A stretch of DNA of 64,000 bases from Kitagawia praeruptora (lineage: Eukaryota; Streptophyta; Magnoliopsida; Apiales; Apiaceae), in assembly GCA_037693485.1 (NCBI GenBank), contig CM075348.1, positions 125,375,609 through 125,439,608 of the forward strand. The letters are read 5' to 3'. A program made the position numbers and the translations under genes. Below the pieces are notes generated by a model, which had not been told where the DNA came from, made no database searches, and saw only the letters and a program-made list of their open reading frames with translations. Position 1 is the first letter of the stretch, and each line of letters opens with the position of its first letter. This document shows, one piece after another, positions 1 through 13,238 of the stretch.

Positions 1-1241
<1,241 letters not shown>

Positions 1242-1249
1242 GTTTCAAT

Positions 1250-2353
1250 GGGTCACTGAACGAACTGAAATTGATGTATCGTTTTATTTTATTCACCGAT
1301 TTTAACGGGCGATTTTAATGGGGTATCATTTTGAATTACTAAAGTCATAATAAATATCAAATTGATAATCCTAAATGTGTTTGAAAACTATAATTAATCT
1401 TTTGTTGATTCTACACATTTTTCTTGATGCTACTTCAAACAAATGAAAAGTTATTAAATTCTAGTATTTCGGATAATATATTTATAATTTAAAAAGTTTA
1501 TTTACTATTTATTTTTAATTAAAATAAGGAAAATGAACATAAAATTAAAAATAAATAGTAAATGAATTTTAAAAAATCTAAATATATTATCTGAAATACT
1601 AGCATAATTTAACAACTTTTCATTTGGTTGCGATAGCATTCAAGAAAAATGTGCAGAATCAATAAAAGATTAATTTTAGTTTTCCAACACATATTTAGAG
1701 GGGTTAAATCTCAAAATGCTCACTGAAGTGGAGGGTTAGTATCAAATTGCTCACTCTAGTTATCGGCATCTCATGTATACCATTATGGTTGCAAGTAATG
1801 ACAGCAAGGTTGTGTTCGTAAACTAAAAATAATCTTTTGTTAATTCTACATATTTTTCTTAAATGCTACAGAAACCAAATGAAAAATTGTTAAATTCCAC
1901 TAATTCAGATAATATTTTTAGATTTTTTTAAAGTCATTTACTATTTATTTTAATTTTATATCCATTTTCCTTGTTTCAATTAAAAATAAATAGTAAATAA
2001 TTTTTTAAATTCTAAATATATTATCTAAAATACTGGAATTTAATAATTTTTAATTTGGTTGCGGTAACATTAATAAAAAAGTGCAGAATCAACAAAAAAT
2101 TATTTTTATTTTTCGAACACAACGTTGCTGTCTTTACTTGAAACTATAATGGTATACATGAGATGCCGATAACTAAAATGAGCAATTTGATACTAGCGCT
2201 CCACTTTAGTGAGCACTTTGGGATTTAACCCATATTTAGAATTATCTGTTTGATATTTATTATGACTTTAATGATTCAAATGATACCCCGTTCAGATCGG
2301 TGATTGAAATGATATATAGAATTCACTTCAATGACCACTTTGATATTTAACCC
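1250..2353. mobile_element. Mutator-like foldback element, outer copy, interrupted by a relative
   Basis: The left arm (about 1250-1690) and right arm (2232-2353) are inverted copies. The segment containing GTCATAATAAATATCAAA at about 1345 matches, inverted, the segment near 2250. The right end reads inward GGGTTAAATATCAAAGTGG. Positions 1380-1690 form a further near-palindrome around 1545. The left tip seems to have been cut by the hAT insertion ending at 1241. There is no coding potential. Assignment to the MULE group rests on the long terminal repeats and on the 9-bp TSD of the inner relative; the outer TSD cannot be checked. Confidence 0.6.
1700..2231. mobile_element. Mutator-like MITE, inner copy with 9-bp TSD
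   Basis: It is flanked by ATATTTAGA at 1691-1699 and 2232-2240. The terminal repeats start GGGTTAAATC and run more than 100 bp: 1701-1815 matches 2118-2231 inverted, including GAGATGCCGATAACTA in the right arm. The interior 1815-2118 is also a near-palindrome, so the whole element could fold into one hairpin. Long terminal repeats and a 9-bp TSD are the pattern of Mutator-like elements. The ends resemble those of the outer copy, so a member of a family has inserted into another member. Confidence 0.75.
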
Positions 2354-2560
2354 ATTTGAATTTAACATATCTTTAATAATTATTGAAAATTTATTTTATA
2401 TTTTATACTACGTCTTTTATAATTCTCGTTGAATTGTGATGATCTCCCCAAATCCGTATCATGTGCTTCTGAGTCGTCACGATACCAAGCATAACATACT
2501 TGTTCATATAACAACTTAAAATCAAATAAAACATTAAAATCAAATAAATGTGCTTCAATG

Positions 2561-3407
2561 TAGGGCTGTCAATGGATCGGATCTTGATCGGATCAGGCAT
2601 GATCCATATCCTGATCCATTTAATTTTACTGGATTCGGATCGGATCATAGCCGGATTTTTTTTAACATGATTCATATCCGGATCCGTTAGGATCTCGGAT
2701 TATCGGATCGGAGCTCCGATCCGTTTATATATATGTAGAGGAAAAAAATCTTTAATTAATTCAACAATTTATGAATAATAATAGCAACATTTTGAAATGT
2801 AAAATACACAAACAAAATATTACAAGTCTTTATAAATCGGAGAAACTAATAATATTGCAAAACATTTAGAAAATTACATATATACCAGCTCTACGTTTCT
2901 TTATGTCAAACTTGAAATTTTGTTTTAGTTTTAGGATTTGCTTTTGCAAATGCATGAGGTGTGTATATTTTAATCCTTCTTTATATGCATATACAGTATG
3001 AATCAATTTTTGTTGGACATAGCAATAACATTGGTGTTTAGCATATTAGCAGTTTAGCCACCATTTGTATGTTTAAATGTAGATAGACAATATTTATATC
3101 AGATAGTTGTCTCTTGAAAGCTAAGCTATGCAAGAGTTTAAAATTACAATAAGCCCACTACCTTCTATTCTTTCTTTTTTTTTTAAATTTTAATATATAA
3201 ATATATTCATAAAATAAATTATATAATATATATATAATCAGATCGGATCTTTAACGGATCGGATCGTATCAAATCCATATCCGCTCCATTGACTTTCAGA
3301 TTTTTTCCGGATCGGATTTTTCTCGGATCGGATTTTTTTATATATGATCCATATCCGCTCCATTAGCCTTTGGATCGGACTGGATATCCGATCCACTGAC
3401 AACCCTA
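2561..3407. mobile_element. hAT MITE, complete, 8-bp TSD
   Basis: A perfect 8-bp TSD CTTCAATG lies at 2553-2560 and 3408-3415. The inverted ends are TAGGGCTGTCAATGGATCGG on the left and, reading inward, TAGGGTTGTCAGTGGATCGG on the right. Both subterminal regions are dense in GGATCGGAT/ATCCGATCC motifs, as expected for transposase-binding sites of hAT elements. The 847-bp interior is AT-rich and shows no credible ORF, so the element is non-autonomous. Confidence 0.9.
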
Positions 3408-3505
3408 CTTCAATGGACATCCACTCCACATATCCAATAATTGTATTACTCTTAAATTAAATTTGCAGAAACTTGTAACGTGTTTTACTCCAATGGGTTG
3501 ATTAT

Positions 3506-3870
3506 GGCTCTCATTGGAATTGCTGTTAAAAATGTGTATTGTTAGAAAAAGTGCTGGGTGATAAAAGTGCTGTTGTAAAAAGCTGAAGATTGTTTGGTAA
3601 TATTTTTGATATATGCATCTTTTAATGTAAAAATATAACAAATATAATATTTTTGGTGAGATTTGACATTGAAACCAATTATTGCTTTCCGCAAAAATTG
3701 AAAAACATCTTTTTTAAAAAGCATGGGGGGACCTGTTTTCTCTAAAAGCAACTTTTAGACCAAAATCACTTTTCAGAAAAGAAGTTTTTAAATTTTACCA
3801 AACACATTTTCAGCTGCTTTTCAGAAAAAAAAACTATTGTTGTTGTCTGCAACAGCAATCTCAAACACCC
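3506..3870. mobile_element. Short inverted-repeat element, Tourist-like candidate
   Basis: The right end reads inward GGGTGTTTGAGATTGCTGTT and the left end reads GGCTCTCATTGGAATTGCTG, so they match with a few differences. Inner segments also pair (AAAAGTGCTG near 3545 against CAGCTGCTTTT near 3811; TTTGGTAA against TTACCAAAC). The flanking bases TAT on both sides could be a 3-bp TSD. There is no ORF. The class is uncertain between PIF/Harbinger and hAT. Confidence 0.45.
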
Positions 3871-4265
3871 TATATTGGTTGGCTATAATTTAAAAATGGT
3901 ATGTTATTATTATTTCAAGTTGTTACAAATAAAATATATTATTTAAATATGGTAATTGATGATGTGGAGTTTTACTACAGGTTGCTAAAGGTTCGATAAC
4001 TATAATCAACCTATTGTTATTGTCTAAATTTTTACGTAAGAGTTTTGTCCCGTTGGAGTGGACAAAATTTTACAAATTCTCTATAATTCTTATTTAAGGT
4101 AATTTATCTTGATTTTTACCTAAGCATTTTGCATGGTTGGGAGATGCTCTTACAAATCTATTTCAAAATATTATTAAATAAATACTAAAATTCAAAATAA
4201 ATGTCAAAAGTTAATGCCACGGATTCCGAGGACTACTTATGACACTTAGAAGTTAATCCTCGCCA
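3871..4265. other. Intergenic, nothing recognised
   Basis: AT-rich sequence without a credible ORF, inverted repeat or LTR signature. Confidence 0.6.
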
Positions 4266-4270
4266 GGTTT

Positions 4271-4851
4271 TGTTGGGTTTCAACCCAATATGATGTTGTG
4301 AGATTAGGTGGTCCAAGATATATATGGGTAAGATAATAATTGTATATGTAGACAATTATTATATATGATATGTCTTGGTCACTAAGTTGGGTAATTAGGT
4401 GCCAAAAAACGCATTGTATAACAAGTATGGTAAGACTTGTAGAACAAATATGGTAAGTCTTGGTGGCTAAGTTTTGGATGGCTATATATACATAATTGTA
4501 TTGTATTTGTTTGATAGGAGAATACTTAAGAGATGTTGTCTTAGGTATTATTGGGAGACGATTAAGCACTGTTTGGCTTAAGTATCAGTTTGGGACACCG
4601 TTGAAATGTTATTATTTTGATGTATTATTGATAATTGTTTAGATTAACAATACGAGTTGGGACGTGGGTGTTTCCACGTCAAATATTGTGTGTTCTTATT
4701 TTACTTTTACTTATTGATTTGATAGAAGTAGAAGTAACACTTGAATAACGTGCGACCGCGCTTTAGTGGATCATGTTAGCTAATCGATTGATTGTGTGTG
4801 TGCGCTCCGTATTGGTGGTTTGTGAATCTCGGATTGTGTAAGTCCCTAACA
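4271..4851. mobile_element. Probable solo LTR, copia-like
   Basis: The segment begins TGTTGGG and ends CCTAACA, the short inverted termini of a plant copia LTR. It is flanked by GGTTT at 4266-4270 and GGTTG at 4852-4856, a 5-bp TSD with one mismatch. The next bases resemble neither a tRNA primer site nor a polypurine tract, which fits a solo LTR. The orientation is not determined. Confidence 0.5.
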
Positions 4852-4856
4852 GGTTG

Positions 4857-5676
4857 GTCCTGGACATTTCCTTTGTTCTTCCTCGATTTCCAGGAAAATT
4901 CAATGTCTTCATTCTTAACTGTTTTGGAATTTAGAAAGTAAGAGTAAGCAACTAGGTTCTCAGCAAGTTCTTAACTAGGTTGCCAGTACACTAAAATCTT
5001 CTAGTGGCACTTTATACTGAATCTTTAATATTACTGAAACCCTGAATGTCTTCAAACCTTATTCTTCACTGAGGCATGAACATATTAATAAACTTCTTTT
5101 AGTGAGCCTTAAATAGACTTCAAAATTACTTCTCGTATTTTATTTTTTGTATTTACCTCATCTTCATTTCTTCTTAATTCCTGTGTAGACATATTATTTA
5201 GCTGTCTTGTTTTAATGTTGAGTTATCACATCTTCTCATTCATACTACCTTGTAATCTCACCAACAGAGAGTATTGCATTTAAATTTAATTTAAACATGA
5301 TTAGTAAATAAAAAGAAATATGTGTAAACAATAAAAACTTTGTATATGTTTTTTTTTCAAATTTGTATATGATTGATTTATAATTTAGAAGTGAATTCTG
5401 ATTGTTTCAAAAGTATTTTTTATTTTTTGATTGGTTTTTTTCACCAAAAATAGTAATATTCTTTTAGCATATATTTAATATTTTAAATAAATAAATTATA
5501 TGTAGTGTTGGCTTATACACATTTATAAATACATAATATTAACAAATTACAAAAAAATTGGGCCTTTAAAAAAAATTAGAGTCTGAAGTTATGGATTTTA
5601 TCTAAATTATTTAAAATAAGGGTTCAAATCCCACTTTTAAAGATTTCGGGTTGAGTTAGAATATAAATTTAATATC
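4857..5676. other. Intergenic, nothing recognised
   Basis: Moderately AT-rich in its first 400 bp and very AT-rich afterwards. No ORF above noise and no repeat signature was found. Confidence 0.6.
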
Positions 5677-6174
5677 ATTTATGTGACGCCCCTAGATCCG
5701 GGATCATGAATCCAGTCATCACGATCCAATTTTCATTTAATAACATTATATTCTTGACAGTTGAAATATAAATACTTGCTAATACTCACACAATAGACCC
5801 CATACTATAACATTTCACACCAGTCATATGCTCAGAGAACAACATCCATAATAATAAAAGTTTAAAGTTAAAAGAGTTATTACAAACCCAGAATCTTACT
5901 TAAATACACTGTTGAATAATACTTCTACAAGAAGCATTTCAACAATCAAAAGTTTATGACACAAGCTTACACACTTAATTTACATGTCTAGTTATACCCA
6001 TGCGTCTTATAGGAGCTACCTCAGGGATAGACGCCAGCATTCTCTCAAAAGCCCTTACCCTCTTCCGGGGTGTAGTGCGAAGTATCGGCATCTGCCCTAG
6101 CTGTTATATAATTAAATAGCAAGAGTGAGCTGTAATAGCTCATCAAGATAATATTGTAAACCAGAATCAAAGTT

Positions 6175-6177
<3 letters not shown>

Positions 6178-6260
<83 letters not shown>
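6178..6260. repeat. (CA)n(TA)n microsatellite
   Basis: About 22 CA units run directly into about 18 TA units, within the solo LTR. Confidence 0.95.
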
Positions 6261-6268
<8 letters not shown>

Positions 6269-7917
6269 CAGAAAGTCCACTATAATAATTAAGAAAAGGA
6301 TTAATCATCACTTATTCAATACACCATCCATTTTTCCTTTATAAGAAAAAAAAAATATATATAACAATATAATATCAGTTTCTCTTCTAATATAATATAA
6401 TATCAGTCTGTAATCATTATCAATTTTTCCTTTAACATTTTTTGGGGATATCCACTGTCGCCTGATACGTTAGGACGTTGATCAGTCGCCTAATCGTACC
6501 TACTCCTTGTTTACTACTAGTAGAAGGAATGACAATCATCCCTGGAGGAAGGTTCTCCACTACATCCTCCTTCGGCATCTGTTGGGTCGTAATAAAATAA
6601 TGAGGAAGGTTCTCCACTACTTCCTCATAAAGTGATGGATGCTGGACTGTGCTAAACACAGCCACTTACGCAAGTATGTTGTAATCCCCCTTTTTGTAAA
6701 ATCATTATTCCATTCAAGAATTTCATTTCCATTTCCACCCTTATCCATACATATATCATTATACTTTAAATATAACTCCCTTTAAAGAAACCTGAGATCA
6801 ATAATTCAAAAGACAGAAATATCCTCCGTATTTAATGAAGTCAAATATGGTTTTAAATACATAAACTATTCTATCTATTTTTAAAGTGTTAAATGATATT
6901 CAAATAATATTTATTAAATCACAATTATTTAAAGATTATAATTAACAGAATATTATAAACTATATAACCCTAGATAACAACTGATACCGTTCCTTTTTCA
7001 TATCTCTTTAAACCATAAAGTATATTTGCTCTATCCATATTCATATCAATATCCATAATCCATATCCATATCCATTTTAAATAATCTCAACAAACATGGA
7101 ATATATATCCCTAACCATTTTTTCTTTAACCCATAAATAGTTTATCAAATAAGGATAAAAGAAATCTTGAGTTTCTATAAAAATGAAAAGGATCATCGTC
7201 AAAATATATTCCACTTAACCACTTATATAGTAATACCCTTAACACATAATATACGTTAAACATACTATTTATAGACCAAAAGTTCCAAGAACTTATCCAT
7301 TATTAGACTCCATAAAAGTTTTAGTGTTTTTCACCATTTCCTTATTAATCACACATGACTGTAAAATTTCTCATAAATTATAAATTTCGAATTTTGACAA
7401 AAGGTCAGTGGGGTTTGAGTCTCCATTCACCCTACTATATTGTCCCAAAATTCCATAACTTTTAAAGATGTTTAAGTATGGTAATTATGGCCTCAAAGTT
7501 GACACAATTGCATTTTCTCGGTTTCCGAACGACTTTCACTAAAACTCACTTTTCTCCTAAACCGTTCATTGGATTTTGACGTACTTTATATCAAAACGAT
7601 CTATGAACCAAGCTCTATCCTCTCATGGTCAGTTAGTACTCTGGACAGAACCCTAACCATACAGGTATGGGTGTCAAAAACAGGACATCTTTTTGGTTTA
7701 ACGAAAATCTGGCATTATAACGGCTATATTTTTATACTCTCCATAATATAACTTGTTGAGTATTGAATACGGTAAAAGAATAAAGAGGGGGGGTGAATGG
7801 ATTCTTGAACTTTTCTTTGATTGAGTCTATGTAGCAGATAAGTGCCTGTGTGTGTAGAAGTGAAGGTGCGGATAAAGAAACAACACAAGACACAATATCA
7901 CTTTAATCTAATGTATT

Positions 7918-8648
7918 TGTTAGGAATAATTCATAAGTTGTGATGTTAAGAATAGAATTTACACATTATACTTCTTGTAATCCTGATCTTATAAAGGATT
8001 TAGCACTGTATTTAGGATTTATGTGTAAGACAGTTATCTGTATAGTTTAGTCAGGAATGAACAGTGTATCGGAGACTACATGTCAGGAACAGAGAGCAAA
8101 TCCTGATGACGGTCCAATACTGATGGTTGATCAGATACTGATGCAGTGTACAGATCCTGATATCAGTCATGTTACTGATGATGTCATTATAGATGCTACA
8201 GAAACTGGCAAGTGCTATAAAACAGGATCGTTGTTTGAAGAACAAGCAAGAAGATATTATGAAGGAAAGAGTTTTCTATTGAAGGAAACTATCGACTAGA
8301 AGGTAGAACATTGTCATGTATAGATTATATCTTTCTGTTATTAGTTGATAGGTAGCATTATAAATACTCTCTCAATATCATTGTAAAGAGCGACGAAGTT
8401 GTAAGTTCGAGTGCGTAGCTCTATATAAGGTTTGTATTCGAGAGTTCGAAACAAACAGAGAGATATTTGTATTGTCAGCAGCTGCTAAAGGTATTGTACA
8501 CCTTTGGTAGAGTTTGTATTTGATCTTATTAATACAAACAAGAGTTTGATTCATTCGTTTATTCTTGTTCATATAATCAAGTAAAAATCAGACACGATTA
8601 TATAACTTGTATTCAACCCCCCCCTTCTACAAGTTATTCGAGTTAACA
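7918..8648 (+). repeat. 5' LTR of copia-A
   Basis: It starts TGTTAGGAATAATTC at 7918 and ends TTAACA at 8648, and matches 18218-18947. TATAAATACT at 8359 is a plausible TATA box. A small apparent frame at 8057-8299 occurs in both LTRs and has no known counterpart, so it is not called as a gene. Confidence 0.95.
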
Positions 8649-8650
8649 AT

Positions 8651-8661
8651 TGGTATCAGAG
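8651..8661 (+). other. Primer binding site of copia-A (tRNA-iMet)
   Basis: TGGTATCAGAG lies two bases after the LTR and is complementary to the 3' end of plant initiator methionine tRNA, the standard primer of plant copia elements. Confidence 0.9.
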
Positions 8662-8697
8662 AAGGTTGATTTCGAATAATCATAAAGATCTGCAATC

Positions 8698-10449
8698 ATG
8701 TCTGGTTACAAGGATGGGAATACTAAAATTCCTATGCTCAAGAGAAACGAATATACTCTATGGGAAGTAAAGATGTTGCATCATCTGGAAGCAACAGATC
8801 CTGATTATCTTGACAGAATCAGAGATGGACCTTTTGTTCCAACAAAGGTCGTTGGACAAGCAACTGTTGATGGTGTGGTTGTTCCAGAACATACAGCAGA
8901 GAAGCCAAAATCTGAATGGTCAGATAAGGACAAGGAGAATGTTCTCAAAGATGCTAAAGTGAGAAACATATTATTCAACAGTCTTGATTCTGTTCTCACT
9001 AACTATGTTCTCTCTTGTAAAACTGCTAAGGATATATGGGACAATCTTAAGGTTCACTGTGAAGGAACTAAGCCTGTCAGGAAGAATATGAGGACATTAC
9101 TTATACAACAGTATGAGTACTTTGAATCCAAGTCCGGTGAGTCACTTACTGATACCTTTGATAGGTTTACTAAACTCATCAATGAGATGGCCATGCATGG
9201 TAAATATTACGACTTAGAGGACATGAATACAAAGTTCATGAAAGCTTTGCCTGATTTCTACAATGAGAAAATATCTGCAATTGAGGAAGCTAATGATCTG
9301 GATGAGATTTCATTAGAGGCAGTATATGGAAAATTGAGAGCTTATGAACTTGACAAGCAGCAGAAGAAGAGCAGGAGTGAAGGAAAGATGAAGACTATTG
9401 CACTTACTGCTCAATCTGAAGTTAAGAAGCTTCCTGAAGAACAGCATGAAGAGATTGTTGTAAAGAATTCAAGGAAGAAGAAAAGCAAAGAAAGTTCTGA
9501 GTCAGAGACTACTGATATGGACTCTGACAACAATGATTCTGAATCTGAGATGCAAGAACTCTTTGCTATGTTTGCTAAAGCTTTCAAGAAAGGAAAATTC
9601 AACAGGAGAAGATTTAGCAAAGGACCTTTTCAAAAGAAGGAGGAGAAGAAGAGTGACAAAAGCAAAAGTACAATTGTCAAGCTTGATAAGGCCAAGATCA
9701 AGTGCTTTAACTGCAGCGAGCTTGGACACTTTGCTAGTGAGTGTAAGAAGCCTAGGAATTCAGGAAAGGGTAATGCACTTATGGTCACACAGAAGGATTG
9801 GGCTGATTCCAGTGACTCTGAAGATGAATTGGATTATGACAACATTGCATTGATGGCCAATAGTTCAGACAAACCTGGATCTCCAAAGAAAATTTCTCCA
9901 TCCTCTGTTAAGGGCACAGGAAAGAAGCATTCAATTATCTTGGACAGTGGATGCTCTGGACATATGACTGGAAAGAAGTCCCTGCTTACAAAGTTTGAGA
10001 GGAAAGCTGGCCTAGTAATATCTTTTGGAGATGGCAACAAAGGAGAAACTCTGGGATATGGCTCAATTATTTTGGGGAATGTCATCATAGAAAATGTAGC
10101 ACTGGTTGAAGGCTTGAAACATACTCTTTTAAGCATAAGTCAACTGGGTGATAAAGGTTACAAATCAATCTTTGACAGAGAAGGATGCAAAGTCTTGAAT
10201 ATGCAGAATGGAGACATTGTTCTAACTGGTCAAAGACATGGTAACATATATGAAGCCAGCTTAAGTGATACATCTAAAGGAATTGTTAGATGTCTCTACA
10301 GCAAAGCAACAAATGATGAAAGCTGGAATTGGCACAAGAAGCTCTTACATCTTAATTTCAAGAAGCTTAATCAACTTGTTAAACACAATTTGGTGAGAGG
10401 CCTACCTCAGGCAAATTTTGTGCAAGATGGACTTTGTGATGCATGTTAG
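8698..10449 (+). pseudogene. Copia-A gag-protease and start of integrase region
   Basis: This is the 583-codon first part of the copia-A polyprotein. The gag (UBN2-type capsid) spans about residues 1-250. A CCHC zinc knuckle starting at Cys336 (CFNCSELGHFASEC) binds the genomic RNA. The protease active site D-S-G is at 416-418 (ILDSGCSGHM). The pre-integrase domain with HKKLLHLNF follows near 545. The ATG at 8698 is 50 bp downstream of the LTR and opens the capsid homology. The frame closes with TAG at 10447-10449, where relatives have Gln in the CDAC-Q-LGKQ context, so this is a nonsense mutation rather than the natural end. The frame continues directly in the next entry. Confidence 0.9.
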
Positions 10450-12776
10450 CTTGGAAAGCAAAGAAGAACCACTTTCAAGAGCAAGACTGAAAATTCAATT
10501 ACTGAACCATTTCACATGCTACATCTTGATCTGTTTGGTCCAGTAAACATTATGTCTATCAGCAAGAAAAGATATGCTCTAGTTATGGTGGATGATTTCA
10601 CAAGGTTCACATGGGTGTTCTTTCTACACAAGAAGGATGAAGCTCCTCAGCAAATCATTGAACTCATCAAGAATATTCAGAATAATTCTGAGTACAAAGT
10701 TAAAGTACTTAGGAGTGACAATGGTACAGAATTCAAGAATTCTACAATGGAGGGGTTTTGTGCAGACAATGGAATCACTCAACAGTTTTCTGCACCTGGT
10801 ACACCTCAGCAAAATGGTGTAGTGGAAAGAAAGAACAGGACTCTCATAGAGGCAGCAAGAACCATGCTTGCAGATGCAAAACTTCCAACCTACTTTTGGG
10901 CAGAAGCTATTAACACTGCATGTTTCACTCAGAACTGTACCTTGGTAAATAGTCATGGAAAAACTCCCTATGAGATGATCAAAGGAAAGAAACCAAGTGT
11001 GAAATATTTTCACATCTTTGGATGCAAATGCTATGTCCTAAAAGTTCATCCAGAACAACTTGGAAAATTTGAAGCCAAATCGGATGAAGCAATTTTTCTA
11101 GGATATTCAGCATCTAAGGCCTTCAAAGTTTATAATCTCAGAACTCACATTGTTATGGAATCAATTCATGTTGCATTTGATGATAAGAAATTTGGAATTT
11201 TGCAAACTGATGAAAGCCATGACAAATTGGAATTTGAAAATCTGAAGAATTCTGAGATACTCTCAAGTGATGATGAAGGTTCTTCTGAAGGAATTTCTAT
11301 TGCTTCTCAAAGGAATGCTACTGTTGAGGGGGAGCAAATAAATCAGAGAGAACACAGTAATCATCAGGAGCAGACTAGTCTTTCAGAGTCTATTCCATCA
11401 GGAATTGATGTTTCAGAGTCTACTCCATCAGGAACTGACATTTCAGAGTCTACTGAGGAAAGATCAGTAACTAGCAGCAATATGGAATCTATTGATTCTA
11501 TTGATCAAAGGAGAGTTTTTGAAGGTAGAGAGAATTCTTCTACAAGAGATACCACTAACTTAGGGGGAGAGACTAGCAGAGATTATTTACCACCTGTTAG
11601 AAAATGGACAAAGAATCATACTGAAGATTTGATAATTGGTGATCCAAATAGTGGTGTTCGAACTAGAAGATCAATTCAAAATGAATGCTTGTATAGTTGC
11701 TTTCTCTCAAAGAATGAACCTAAGAAGGTTGAAGAAGCCTTACAGGATCCTGATTGGGTAATTGCAATGCAGGAGGAATTAAATGAGTTTGAGAGAAACA
11801 AAGTTTGGAAACTGGTACCAAGACCTAAAGATAGATCTATTGTTGGTGCAAGATGGGTTTTCAGAAACAAGCTAGATGAATCTGGTATGATTGTAAGAAA
11901 CAAAGCAAGACTGGTGGCCAAGGGTTATTCTCAGGAAGAAGGCATTGATTATGATGAGACCTTTGCACCTGTAGCAAGATTGGAAGCAATCAGAATGTTT
12001 CTTGCATTTGCAACTCATTCAAAATTCAAGGTATACCAGATGGATGTAAAGAGTGCTTTTCTAAATGGCAAACTTGATGAAGAAGTGTATGTAGAACAGC
12101 CACCTGGATTTGTTGATCCAAAGTTTCCAAATCATGTCTACAAACTTGACAAGGCACTCTATGGACTAAAGCAGGCTCCAAGAGCATGGTATGAGACTTT
12201 GTCTAAATTTCTTCTTGAAAATGGCTTCACAAGAGGTACAATTGACAAAACTCTATTCTTTAGGAAGATAAAAGGTGAATTGCTTTTAGTTCAAGTTTAT
12301 GTTGATGATATTATTTTTGGTTCTACTAATGAAAAGTTGTGTGCTAAGTTTAGCAAGCTTATGCAGTCTAAGTATCAGATGAGCATGATGGGTGAACTAA
12401 ATTATTTCTTAGGCTTGCAGGTCAAACAGACTGAGACTGGTATTTTCATTAGTCAGTCAAAGTATATCAAAGATCTTTTAAGAAGGTTTGACTTTCAAGA
12501 CTGTGCAGTTGCAAAAACACCCATGGCAACAGCCACTAAACTAGACTCTGATCCTAAAGGGAAGAGTGTGGATAATACTAGTTATAGAGGCATGATAGGC
12601 TCATTGTTATATCTAACTGCAAGTAGGCCAGATATAATGTTTTCTACCTGTTTATGTGCTAGATTCCAAAGTGATCCTAAGGAATCTCATTTAATTGCTG
12701 TGAAGAGAATTTTTAGATATCTCAAAGGAACTCCAAATCTTGGTTTGTGGTATCCTAGAGAATCTGATTTCTTTCT
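10450..12776 (+). pseudogene. Copia-A integrase and reverse transcriptase
   Basis: The reading frame continues from gag after one TAG. The integrase catalytic triad is complete: Asp in HLDLFGP (about 10528), Asp in RSDNGTEF and Glu in NGVVERKN, with 35 residues between the last two (DD35E). RT follows, starting near 11750 with VWKLVPRP and YDETFAPVA, and includes the YVDD active site at 12298-12309. The RT region is intact up to about 12775. There a one-base deletion shifts the frame before the RNase H motif GYSDSDYAGC. The domain order PR-IN-RT-RH identifies Ty1/copia. Confidence 0.9.
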
Positions 12777-13238
12777 ATTGGCTATTCAGACTCTGATTAT
12801 GCAGGGTGTAAGATAGACAGGAAAAGCACTACAGGTACATGTCAATTTTTGGGAAATAGATTGATTTCTTGGGCAAGCAAGAAGCAACAATCTGTTTCAA
12901 CCTCAACTGCAGAAGCTGAGTACATAGCAGCAGGCAGTTGTTGTGCACAGCTCCTTTGGATAAAAAATTAGTTGATGGATTATGGTATGACACTTAGTAA
13001 TATTCCTATGTTTTGTGATAATACTTGTGCTATTAAAATTGCAGAAAATCCAGTTCAACATTCAAGGACTAAGCACATTGATGTCAGGTATCATTTTATT
13101 AGAGAACACATTGAGAATGGTACTGTGGAACTTCATTTTGTTCCTACTGACAAACAGCTTGCAGATATTCTAACTAAACCACTTGATGAGACTACATTCA
13201 GTAGACTAGTAAGTGAGTTAGGAATGTTAAATTTTTAG
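12777..13238 (+). pseudogene. Copia-A RNase H, C-terminal part of pol
   Basis: This is the RNase H domain after the frameshift: GYSDSDYAGCKIDRKS, then STSTAEAEYIAA, then HIDVRYHFIRE and the usual pol end LTKPLD...LVSELGMLNF. It removes the RNA strand during reverse transcription. A second nonsense codon, TAG at 12969-12971, replaces the residue after IKN, where copia-B has Gln (IRNQLRDYG). The natural end is the TAG at 13236-13238. Confidence 0.9.

Noticed and set aside
8057..8299. 80-codon ORF in the copia-A LTR
   Set aside because: It recurs identically at 18357-18599 because both LTRs carry it; no family similarity and no reason to think it is translated.
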